Assembly (NCBI GenBank): GCA_024449915.1
Contig: JAMZAV010000443.1
Span: 248,001 to 312,000, forward strand
Direction of reading: 5' to 3'
Length of the DNA: 64,000 nt
DNA from: Sweltsa coloradensis
Lineage: Eukaryota; Arthropoda; Insecta; Plecoptera; Chloroperlidae
Shown here: positions 24,288 to 33,912 of the stretch, one piece after another
Numbering within the stretch: the first letter of the stretch is position 1
How the letters are laid out: each line of letters starts with the position of its first letter
The notes under the pieces: generated by a model
The model's input: the letters and a program-made list of their open reading frames with translations, nothing else
What the model was told of the DNA's origin: nothing
Database searches by the model: none
Position numbers and translations under genes: made by a program

Positions 24288-24928
24288 CTCGACCCAGTTC
24301 GGTCCTTCTCTCAAACAAAAGCAACATGAGTAAGACGCCATCCACTTGTTTGAGTTACTTTGTGAAATATCGCTCGAGTTCTGATGATGACGACACTCTT
24401 GGTGAGGTAATACCAACCTAACAGATAGTGCTGCTCGTTTTATGCAGCAGTTTCAAGTTGGTATTGTTTTGTGTTGTTGGCATTCAAAGTACATGAGGAT
24501 GACATCGAATGACAGTTTCAAAGGCATGATTCCTTTCTGTAAGTGTCCGTTTAAATTGAAGCATTCTTCCGTAGTTAAGAGTAGCTTTTTGAGAGTAAAC
24601 AAGACGTTTTATAAATGCTGTACTAGCATATTTTATAAACTAAAACATAAAATATGCTCTAGACAGTGAATCTGTAGGAAAGTGTTGTCTTCTTGTTTAA
24701 TTTAAAGCTGACGTATACAGCAGTGTGATAAATGTAAGAATTTACCATTTTTAACAAGGCGTTCCATGGTAATTAGATAAAGTAGGAGATCTATATGCAA
24801 ATTTCAAACCTCTTTGATAAGCATTGCTTTAATGAGTAGATAATGTTTAAGAAAAGTCAAGTTCAATGAGGAAAATAATTCATGAACGGTTATGTTCTAA
24901 CCACGAACGAGCGAAGCAGGATGATTCA
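24288..24928. other. Short ORFs with splice-like edges, no gene claimed
   Basis: An ATG at 24326 opens a short frame (MSKTPSTCLSYFVKYRSS..) ending at a donor-like GAG|GTAATA, and an acceptor-like TTTTATGCAG lies 43 nt later, before another open stretch ending at GTAAGT. A 43-nt intron would be very short, so this is not called a gene. Confidence 0.2.
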
Positions 24929-24929
24929 G

Positions 24930-25020
24930 AATTGTTTCGGCCACCCTGGGGGGGGGGGGGGCTCCAGAAAGTGTGGATATCTACGTACTCGGCACCTCCA
25001 CCATAAGCAAGGGATGAAAC
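24930..25020 (-). repeat. Dispersed repeat E, fragment
   Basis: The minus strand has GGTGGAGGTGCCGAGTACGT, matching the start of the repeat at 30025-30125 (GGTGGAGGTGCCGGGTACGG) and 54965-55085. It is interrupted by a 13-nt G run. Confidence 0.5.
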
Positions 25021-25453
25021 CAGCGGTAAGTTTCGAATATTTTGTGTCAAAATTGGAGGTGCAAAAAGTGGTGCAGAATGTTTGTTAAATTTGATTGGAT
25101 TTTACGATTTTTAAATGATCCGATGTAATCCAACGGCCTTGAAATCCTCCTCCAAAGACATACTTGTAATCGATCTACGCTCAAGAAACAAAACCACTAC
25201 AGATAATAGCTGTGTATTTCGTGCAGTTCATTAGTCGATATTACCCAATACTGTGTCGTCCACTGTATCTAGGTCGCCGAGACCGGAAGTCGCGAGGTCG
25301 TTTAGCGACACCGGAAGGAACCACTAATTAATTAAGACGGGTCAACAAACTCGGCCCACGCGTCTTGGCTTGAATACCAATCACTGCACACACGATCGCT
25401 TCGTAGGACGAAAGTTGTCAAACTAGTGTCTTTGTTGCGCGATTAGTGGTGAT

Positions 25454-25935
25454 GGATGAGTGAGGACGAAGCAAAGACTCTAATTTGACTCACTAAGAAA
25501 GATAGCTCGGGTATTTTTCTGTTTGATTGTATGTTCTTATGTTCGATCGCTCTCTACCGGACAAACAGCTACACCAATCGTGATAATATTCCAGAGAACT
25601 TCGAAATCTTTTAAGTTAAAACTATGGAGTTATTGGGTACAAATAAAGACTCATTTCTTATGAAAATCGTATTGATACGATTTGTTTTAATTACTAGACC
25701 ACATTTTTGACTAAGAAAGGTAGCTCGGGTATTTTTCTGTTTGATTGTATGTTCATATATTTGATCGCTCTCTACCGGACAAACGGCCACCCCGATCTTC
25801 CAGGGAACCTTCGAAATCTCTTAAGTGAACTATGGCATTATTGGGTGCAAATAAAGACTCATCTCTTATGAAAACGTATTTATACGATTTGTTTCAATTA
25901 TTAGAACGCATTTTTCCTTGATTGTTTGCTCACTA
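25454..25935 (-). mobile_element. Family C element (relative of family B) with internal duplication
   Basis: It starts GGATGAGTGAGGACGAAGC on the plus strand, the equivalent of the complemented right end of family B. It shares the block CGCTCTCTACCGGACAAAC (complement GTTTGTCCGGTAGAG, as in B1) and CTTCGAAATCTC. A roughly 215-bp section is present twice (from about 25496 and from about 25711), diverged by point changes and small indels. The left end was not found. Confidence 0.5.
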
Positions 25936-26326
25936 CCAGAAAAACGTCTACTCTAGTCTAAATTGTTAACATTTCCACAGGATCACTGACATGTGTGAAG
26001 TTCTATATAGTTAAGATATCGACGTCGTGAGCTGTGTTTCCCCATGGAACAACAAGGTGCAGTAGAGTGTTTGCAGACTAGTGGTCTAGGAAGCAGGGCG
26101 AGGGCGAGTCACTTAGCACGTGGCTCGCGCGCCGGTCAAGCGGCCACGCGGGGAACTAGTTCGATGCACTTAGCACAAGACTGTTTGTTTGTTTGTGTTG
26201 ATCAGTGCAGTCGTGGCTTCCTAGATCATACGAGGACCAGGGGCCGAACAATTATCTAGGCCGCAGTGAAAGGGGCAGAGGTTTTACCCACAGGAATAGC
26301 AGACGTGATGCATGGCATTCATGGCT

Positions 26327-26939
26327 ATTTAAGGGGAATCCCTAGACCCAAATATGATTTCTAAAGAATGCAGTAAAGACGTCTGAAAAGTAAGTAGAAT
26401 GAAAGAGGGGCTTAATAAAAGAGCGGATTATTTTTTGAAATTTTTTTGACGGGACATAACCTCAGAATCAACAATTGTATTCAAATTACTGGAATCAGTT
26501 GCTCAAGTTCAAAATTGAATTTTTAGCAGCGGTTTTTTGTATATTATTTCTACACTCCTTTATCTACAACCTAAATAAAAGGATTTTTGGATTTATATGG
26601 TTTGTTGCGTTGCACAATTTCAAATTTTGTACCGTTTAACGGAAAAAATCGTGCAACGCCTGAAACCATATAAAACCAATAATACTTATATTTAGGTTGT
26701 AGATAAAGGAGTGTAGAAATAATATACAAAAAACCGCTGCTAAAAATTCAATTTTGAACTTGAGCAACTGATTCCAGTAATTTGAATACAATTGTTGATT
26801 CTGAGGTTATGTCCCGTCAAAAAAATTTCAAAAAATAATCCGCTCTTTTATTAAGCCCCTCTTTCATTCTACTTACTTTTCAGACGTCTTTACTGCATTC
26901 TTTAGAAATCATATTTGGGTCTAGGGATTCCCCTTAAAT
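26327..26939. mobile_element. 613-bp palindromic MITE-like element P1 flanked by TTAA
   Basis: The two ~300-bp arms are almost perfect inverted complements from ATTTAAGGGGAATCCCTAG to its complement at 26921-26939. They meet in a ~45-bp asymmetric centre (TTTTGTACCGTTTAACGG then AAAAAATCGTGC). Each end has TTAA then GGGGAATCCC, so a TTAA target duplication as in piggyBac or Kolobok-type elements is possible. No ORF is present. High arm identity suggests a young or gene-converted copy. Confidence 0.75.
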
Positions 26940-27964
26940 ATTTTGCCTACGAAAAATTGTAGTAATACTTGCTTGACAGCAATTGTCGTAAAAATTTGCT
27001 CGAATCCAGAACCTTGAGCTCTGGTCGCGGCAGGTTCTTATGTCCTTAAAGTGTGCTTAGAAACCATGTAAAAATAAATAATAAATGCATAATTATTAAA
27101 TACGTGAAAATATGAAAGACTACGTGAAACATAAACCATGCTTCTTCTTCTAGTGTTTTCCTCCGTCATCTTTCTACTCCTCTTCCTTCTCTTCACTGTG
27201 CCTAGTGATGTGTACCACTAACTTCGTCTCCACGAGTTGAGAAATGAAGATGACAAACTGCATCACAGGCGTAACGACCAGATAAAAATGATGCCAGGAA
27301 CTTAACATGACTCGCAAATGTTAAACGGGCAATTTCTATGTAAACGAGCCCCATTTTCAGAAATTTCGACAAAACTGTGTGTATAAAACTCTGCTCATAT
27401 TGACATGGTTCTCTGACTGAATACAATGCAGTCGGAGATGGAAATGAAGGGCGGAGCTCAGACTAGAGAGAACGTTACTGTTTGCTGCTTCCAACTGAAA
27501 GATGCGTCGGGAGCAATTCACGTTTAGCACTTAGGTCCTTCTACCTTCAGTTATGAAGTACGAGACAAATCCAAACTTTCGCTAAAATGTTAACGACAAA
27601 TTTAAGACTAAGTTAGCTCATTGTTTCAAGTTATTGTAGATTCATTGCACTATGAAAATCCAACATAGTTTGATGTCTTGGACATTTTGACCGAATCAAA
27701 GGATATTGATTATTGATATACAATAGGCCTTAACATTGTCGGTGCATAAAATAAAAAGATTAAGCACATCTTTAACTTTTGCATGCGGTCTCTGTCATAG
27801 ACGCTTACATCGTGATCTTATAAAACAGATGAAACTATACTGTTTGGCATGATATAATAATTTATATCGTGCCGGTATATTATAATATAGTTTAGTACGC
27901 ACTCATTGAATTCTCGGCTCATAATTTTTGTACTTCCCCCAAATCCCAAACAATACACCGCCAC
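26940..27964. other. Non-coding stretch
   Basis: A pyrimidine-rich patch lies at 27140-27200. No domain-bearing ORF or shared repeat was recognised. Confidence 0.35.
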
Positions 27965-28075
27965 AATACTTTTCAACGCCAAGGAACCAACGAGACTCGA
28001 ACCGCGGCCTCCTAGATGCGAACCCCTCGTGGTTGCGGTTTGCTAGCACGTCGGTGTGACACGCGCATCTGATAC
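27965..28075 (-). repeat. tRNA-derived sequence, family 3
   Basis: The minus strand carries GGCCGCGGTTCGAGTCTCG, a good B box, preceded by GTGCTAGCAAACCGCAACC. A similar arrangement occurs at 40020-40105. The cloverleaf is irregular. Confidence 0.45.
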
Positions 28076-29323
28076 CCGATGATTTACACGCGCAATCTTT
28101 TCACTTTATCTCTATTAACAACGTAATACTCTACAGATATTCAATCTTACACGAGCTTAGAATACGATCCTTGTATCACCTCGCACCTGTAAGCTGACAT
28201 TACATTAATATACTCCGCTCGCATTCTTCAGGGTTGCACATTATATCACTAAATTTATATCCCTTACAGAAAATAAACATGTTTTATAATCTCTATAAAA
28301 GTGACTTTCTATTCCACACACTTTTCAAGAAAACCGACTTCTAGATAAGCGTGTGTCCTCTTTATGGGGCTTTAATTTATACCGTCATATATTAAACTGC
28401 GTTTGTCCTTGCTGTCTGTCTGTCTGTCTGTGTGGCCTGGTTTTATTGCGCACAAGAAGAAGAAGAAGACGAAGAAACTAACGGAGAAATGAATTTCCTG
28501 AACATTAAGGAAAACTTGCCCGTGGGAAGGTCGTAAAATGGAAATGTTTACGTCTCTGTGGCTCTCTGAATTGAATGTAATATGTAAACATAAAAAGGGT
28601 ACAATTACTTTCTGCTTCTTGAAAGCGTCTCCCCCTCTCCCCCTGCCAAATGACGTTTTTAAGAAACCGTAATCATTTTTGCCACGCAATAATAATACGA
28701 ACACATTTTACTATTGTACAACGTTAATATAAGTTTTTGTTCTATACAATCAGGATCGAAATAATTCTTTACGGTGTTTACTTTTTAGTACGTTAAGGAA
28801 GAAGGATAATATAAATTATTTGGAAATCGCTCTTTATAACTGAATAGGGTTAAATAAGGTCAGTTTTGCGCCCTAATAACCAACAGAAAATGTGATTAAA
28901 AATGACGCTGCTTGAAGGACTTTTTTAAAAATCAAATTCGAAGACAAAACGTCAAGCAGAATCTAGTTTAGTTTGCACCTAATAGTAATAGGTTGCACGT
29001 AGAAATTGTTTTACAAATCTCTTCTCAGCATTATAACATATAAACTTATTGACGTATTTTTAACGGTTTATCAAAATATCTTATATTATGATTAATTTCT
29101 AATTATACCTGATAAGCTTTTTATCCATAGTAACCTCCAATAGAAATAGGGTATTTATTTCTTCGACTGTTGATTATTTGTTGTTGGCGCCACAACAAAG
29201 CGTGTGCTCTCAAGCAACACCGTGTCAGGTACTGTAACTATTATTTCCATGATGAGGTAATAGCAGCGATCTGCTAAACCACAGACCGCCACTGGTTAGT
29301 GGTGCGAGCATCGTTTAACTCAC
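28076..29323. other. Non-coding stretch
   Basis: A short CTGT microsatellite occurs at 28408-28432, and a weak family-G LINE end (ATAACTGAATAGGGTTAAAT) at 28838-28858. No gene signal. Confidence 0.35.
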
Positions 29324-29387
29324 GTGACCCGCGGATCCACAGCCAGAGAACTCGACAGCCAAACAACTTACCTGGAAAGAAAGAAAA
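29324..29387 (-). promoter_or_regulatory. Recursive-splice-site-like sequence
   Basis: On the minus strand a 14-nt pyrimidine run is followed directly by CAG|GTAAGT (TTTTCTTTCTTTCCAG then GTAAGTTG). This is the fused acceptor-donor arrangement of recursive (ratchet) splice sites in long introns; the junction lies between 29372 and 29371. A second donor-like GTGAGT follows 48 nt downstream (exon end at 29324), as in vertebrate recursive exons. If used, the window is part of a long minus-strand intron. No flanking exon is visible, so use is unproven. Confidence 0.35.
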
Positions 29388-30024
29388 CACATCTTAGAAA
29401 CACATTCACAATAGGCACAATAGTGAACGAGAAAGGCAAAAACATTACACAAAATAATGTCTCCAAAGAATAAATAAATGCAATGATGGACAAACTTATT
29501 TTGTTTGGGTTTCTCCATGCATAAACAATATTATTCGAAAATAATAAAAAGTAAAGGTTATTACCTTACAATACCAAAGCTAACATTATTAAAAAATGAG
29601 AAATTGATTGAATCCTAGTTTTAAATTAAAATTTTATAGCTTTAAAAACAATTTCATAACTTAATTAATCTTAAAATTTCAGCCAATAATTTTCAACTTA
29701 CATTTTAATAATACTCATCTAATTACTAAACTTAACACATTTCCTCGAGGGTGGACACATACAAGCTGAATACAAGCTGAATACATGCTGAATACAAGCT
29801 TAAGTAAGATACGGCGTGGACTATCGATCACGGGACAGGCTCCTCTGAAAGAACTCATAATCAAAACTTAATTAATTATTTAGGAAAAGCTATTTTAAAG
29901 CTTTTCTTTTGGGAGACGTAGCATTTTTTGTAAAATAACACTGGTTTGGGACTTATCAAAAATGGGGCGCAGGCACTTAATCAGAATATTGTCGAAGAAC
30001 ATGCAAATAAAATATGATCAAGCA
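29388..30024. other. Non-coding stretch with short tandem
   Basis: A 13-bp unit (ATACAAGCTGAAT) repeats about four times at 29759-29802. No gene recognised. Confidence 0.4.
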
Positions 30025-30130
30025 TTGACATTTTTGGTGGAGGTGCCGGGTACGGATATAGTAGCTTCACCCCTTGAAACAAGGGTCGCGTACAACATTC
30101 TGTATCATCCTTGTTGAAGGGCGATGTCAG
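30025..30130 (+). repeat. Dispersed repeat E
   Basis: GGTGGAGGTGCCGGGTACGG, then CTTCACCCCTTGAAACAAGG and CTTGTTGAAGGGCGATGTCA. The same series of blocks appears at 37325-37485 (+) and, complemented, at 54965-55085. Confidence 0.6.
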
Positions 30131-30179
30131 CAGAAACACGAGTCAATCAGAGGTCGTGTTCTGTTACATCGTGTGACGA

Positions 30180-30652
30180 GACTCACGCACAGACGTGACT
30201 CACGCACAGACGTGACTCACGCACAGACGTGACTCACGCACAGACGTGACTCACGCACAGACGTGACTCACGCACAGACGTGACTCACGCACAGACGTGA
30301 CTCACGCACAGACGTGACTCACGCACAGACGTGACTCACGCACAGACGTGACTCACGCACAGACGTGACTCACGCACAGACGTGACTCACGCACAGGCGT
30401 GACTCACGCACAGGCGTGACTCACGCACAGGCGTGACTCACGCACAGGCGTGACTCACGCACAGGCGTGACTCACGCACAGGCTGACTCACGCACAGGGT
30501 GACTCACGCACAGACGTGACTCACGCACAGGCGTGACTCACGCACAGACGTGACTCACGCACAGACGTGACTCACGCACAGGCGTGACTCACGCACAGAC
30601 GTGACTCACGCACAGACGTGACTCACGCACAGACGTGACTCACGCGCTGACG
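30180..30652. repeat. 17-bp minisatellite, ~28 units, each with an AP-1-type TGACTCA
   Basis: The unit GACTCACGCACAGACGT repeats head-to-tail. A middle block has GGCGT in place of GACGT, and two units are 1-2 bp short. Counting along the array gives 27 copies of TGACTCA, the AP-1/bZIP consensus, spaced 17 bp apart. ACGTG also recurs at most unit junctions. Whether anything binds is unknown. Confidence 0.95.
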
Positions 30653-30794
30653 GACGAGCGGACAGAAAACTGAGGGAAAATATTATTGGATTCTGTTAGT
30701 GTGTGTTTGAAAATCAGTTTTTTAACTGAGAAGATAGACGTTAAATAAAAAAAAATAAGAAAAAAAATAAATGGCTTCCATATATGAAGGAAGG

Positions 30795-30890
30795 CTAACG
30801 TTTTGGGGTCGTCAAGGTTCGAACCCAAGCACATCTGAAACGAACTCAGGTACACTAGCGCTAGCAGTGAACCGCGCGGAGATAGTTTTT
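30795..30890 (-). repeat. tRNA-derived sequence
   Basis: The minus strand reads CGCGCGGTTCACTGCTAGCG, then CTTGGGTTCGAACCTTGACG, giving A-box and B-box-like elements about 45 nt apart. Acceptor ends do not pair well. Confidence 0.45.
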
Positions 30891-31505
30891 GTATCTAGAA
30901 GGCAGTGACACAAACTAATTTCATAATAACGAGACAAATATAAAAATAAATGACAAATGGTAACATTAATTTGACTTTTTTAACAGACGAGACAAGGTCA
31001 ATTTGGACATTGAAGAATAATGAACGTTGACTGGGAAAAAGTGTTGGAACACTCCTATCAAAAGAACATACAAAATATAATTATCAAACACACGCGGATT
31101 ATACTAAAATGACGACTCACTTATGTGTTACATGTGCACCTAAGTCCTAAACAGCGACACCTCAACCTGCGAAGTGTCTGTTGAAACTGTGTTGCCTCGT
31201 GGCCAGGGGGGGGGGGGTATACTAGTATCTATGCTCGTGGCCATCAGCTGATTCCAGCGCCTCTCAAGTCTCAGGCCTCGGAGAACGAGTGTTTTCCGGG
31301 ACGAGTAATTTATTAACCACTGAACTAGGCTATTTACCGACGAATCAACGAACAAACAAACCTAAATTACAATTTAGTTCAAAGGGACCGTTAGACGCAG
31401 TGCGCACATAGGTACAGTCACGCCGTCAAGATGAGAGACTCAATCAGCAGGTTTAGACCCACTCCGATATGAAAACCATGAGAAATTACAGGGTTTTAGT
31501 CGCAT
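30891..31505. other. Non-coding stretch with poly-G tract
   Basis: A 12-nt G run lies at 31206-31217. No gene or shared repeat. Confidence 0.35.
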
Positions 31506-31507
31506 CT

Positions 31508-31790
31508 CGAAAACGTTGTAAAGGACACATTTGGCAGTTAGCAAATAGCTGTTCGCTCGGCCAGGTAGCATCCGATGCATATGCAACTTTAATAGATTGC
31601 CAATAAAGATACATGGTACCATGAAAACGTTGTAAAGGACACATTTGGCAGTTAGCAAATAGCTGTTCGCTCGGCCAGGTAGCATCCGATGCATATGCAA
31701 CTTTACATAGATGCCAATAAAGCACACATGGACAGCCCTACAGTTGTAGATTATAAATATTGTTTGTCAGCCAGAAACAATTCACGAAAA
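31508..31790. repeat. Dispersed repeat F, copy 2, containing a ~113-bp direct duplication
   Basis: GAAAACGTTGTAAAGGACAC through CATATGCAACTTTA is present twice in tandem (31508-31620 and 31622-31727). After the second copy the sequence ACATGGACAGCCCTACAGTT and GTAGATTAT matches repeat F at 1966-1998. Overlapping ORFs of 79 and 95 codons simply follow the duplication. Confidence 0.75.
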
Positions 31791-31799
31791 TGGTAAATT

Positions 31800-33220
31800 T
31801 CGGACTTTTTAAGAAATCCGAAATTAAAAAATCAATTTTTTTGCGTTCACCGTAAACCAAGTGTCACTTCCTTGACATTTCTGTAAAATTTCAAACAATT
31901 CTGATGCAAATAAGCCGAACGAACAGAAAATTGCTAACAATGTCCTATATCCTCTTAATTAGTACTAAGTTTATAATTCGAGGTTTACATTTTCATGAAT
32001 AAATAACTCGACTTTTCTCACCTTTTCACTAGTTTCGTATTTTACAACCTTAGTATTTTTCACCCATCTTTTTGCCGTCCTTTACTACTTTCACTTTCGT
32101 TATTCAAGTTTTACTTATTGTATGTATTGTATGTAGTTTTAACTTTATAATACTTCTGTATGTATTAATGATTTGTGTAACGTATTTGTATTGTTTTTTG
32201 TATTGTGTTTTTTTGTGTGTAATTAATTGTTAAGTTTTAGTTACCGGTCACTTGTGGGTTGATAATTACCTGCTATTGGAGATCAATAAAATTTATTTAT
32301 ATTTAATATATTCTAATATATAAATATTTAAAAAATTTAAAACCATATAAGAACTAAACTATACATACATTTTGGTACAATAATTGCACCTATAACATTT
32401 AAAAACGTATATGGGTGTCACTAAACAATTATGCAATAAATTACAACGCACATTACTTAATTTTTTTTTTTTTGGGGGGGGGGGATTAATCCAGAAAATC
32501 AATTACTCCTTCGGGAGTGTTACCCGATTAATAAAGTTGAGAAACTTTAATGTATCTTTATGTGGCACATTCCCGCATCTGATAAGTTAGGGAAATAATT
32601 TTCCACAAAAAGGTGTGTGTTGAGCACTACACATGAGGTTTTGAATGTATTGCTCAGTAAAACTATCTTCCTAACAAAGGTATGAACGCATATGTCAGTC
32701 AGGTAAAATTACATAATTTTATATAATATAAACCTATTTATATTGATTAAAGTGAGGACACTGATGACATTTAACGTATTTCAGAATTCACTTTCCCCGT
32801 GAATTATTTCTCAATCAAAACAAAGATCTAATACATTCACGAACGAAGGCTTGAAGTAAACGTCGCTCGTTCAACGTCACCACCCGCAGTGGTTGCAATC
32901 AGTCAATTGTCTCCGGTGTTGCTGGTTATACACGCAGGAGTCGACCGCGTCTTAAATACCAACCTAAACAGGCCAAAGTCACGAACAACATGGAATAATC
33001 TTGTGAGATAACGTTGATTTGCTTAAATGTGTGTTTCACATCTCTGTAACTAATTAGTTGGAAAGAGAACTGATTAATAAACATGGCGCATATTTATTTA
33101 TTAATATTTTGCATTCACTTTTTCATATTATTCATCATATATTAAAATATATGTATATATGCAAAATGTGAGTGTAATGTTATTGTTAAGGACCACTTAC
33201 TGAGAAAGACGTATAGTAAA
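31800..33220. other. Non-coding stretch with a LINE-3'-end-like segment
   Basis: At 32230-32310 a sequence ending GGAGATCAATAAAATTTATT resembles the polyadenylated 3' end of a non-LTR retrotransposon, with no coding part upstream. A T13G11 double homopolymer lies at 32461-32484. Confidence 0.35.
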
Positions 33221-33221
33221 A

Positions 33222-33305
33222 GTTAATGTGAAAAGCGCGAGACTGCAACTTGGGTGGTTCGAATCTCGACGCCGCCAATCCTGAGTTTTTCTTAAGACTA
33301 ATGCG
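33222..33305 (+). repeat. tRNA-derived SINE, family 1, truncated
   Basis: GGTGGTTCGAATCTCGACG (B box) is followed by GCCAATCCTGAGTTTTTC and ACTAATGCG, a shortened form of the body at 42230-42330. Confidence 0.5.
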
Positions 33306-33830
33306 AATCTACATATTTATATATTTGTTTATTAATGTTTGTCTTTGTTTGTTAAATAATTTTTGCCCTTTTCTGCTGTAGGCATATTTATATATTCATA
33401 AAAGTATATCTTATAAAAATAAATTATTATTGTAAAAGAACATGTATTTTCAAAATAGGCCTAGAGATCTAGAATTCTGAGGCAGATACAATTTAAAAGC
33501 CAGGTAAGTAACTAATTTAAATTTTCAATTAATGATAATATGCCGTATTGTTGTTATTGTGGTAGGCCTATTGCAGAATTAAAATGTTATTCTTGACTTT
33601 AATTTCCGATTTATTTTCTAATTTATTTATTATCAATTAACCGTCAATATTCATAAGGGCCTACTTGGGTATTATACAATAATTTTAATTTTGACCGACA
33701 TTTCCTGGTGCAACAAGCTCAAAGGAGACGAAATGAAAGCCATTATTCTACACTATTATGTGTTCAATTTTATCTACAAAAATTTATAAGTCAAACTCAC
33801 GTAAACAATTTCTCGTGAAAATTGAAAAAT

Positions 33831-33838
33831 AAAAAAAA
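33831..33838 (-). terminator. Pol III T-run after tRNA-Met
   Basis: Eight T in a row on the minus strand directly after the tRNA 3' end, more than the four usually needed for Pol III termination. Confidence 0.8.
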
Positions 33839-33839
33839 C

Positions 33840-33912
33840 TGCCCCGGGTGAGGATTGAACTCACGACCTTAAGATTATGAGACTTACGCGCTGCCAGCTG
33901 CGCCACCGAGGC
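33840..33912 (-). tRNA. tRNA-Met-CAT: tRNA-Met (anticodon CAT), elongator type
   Basis: The minus strand gives a complete 73-nt tRNA without intron. The acceptor is GCCTCGG/CCGGGGC with A73 (one T-G wobble at 4-69). The D stem is GCGC/GCGC with GG in the loop, the anticodon loop is CTCATAA (CAT), and the T arm is GTGAG-TTCAATC-CTCAC. The anticodon stem TAAGT/TCTTA pairs A28 with T42, where the typical animal elongator tRNA-Met has C28-G42, a compensated change that keeps the stem. A T8 run starting 2 nt after the gene is a good Pol III terminator. Acceptor features of initiator tRNA are absent, so this decodes internal AUG. It looks functional. Confidence 0.93.

Noticed and set aside
24326..24540. 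Two-exon mini-gene (MSKTPSTCLSYFVKYRSS.. then QFQVGIVLCC..)
   Set aside because: The implied intron is only 43 nt, there is no further exon, and no domain was recognised.
28408..28432. CRISPR-like or structured repeat
   Set aside because: A simple CTGT microsatellite; no spacer-repeat arrays occur anywhere in the window.
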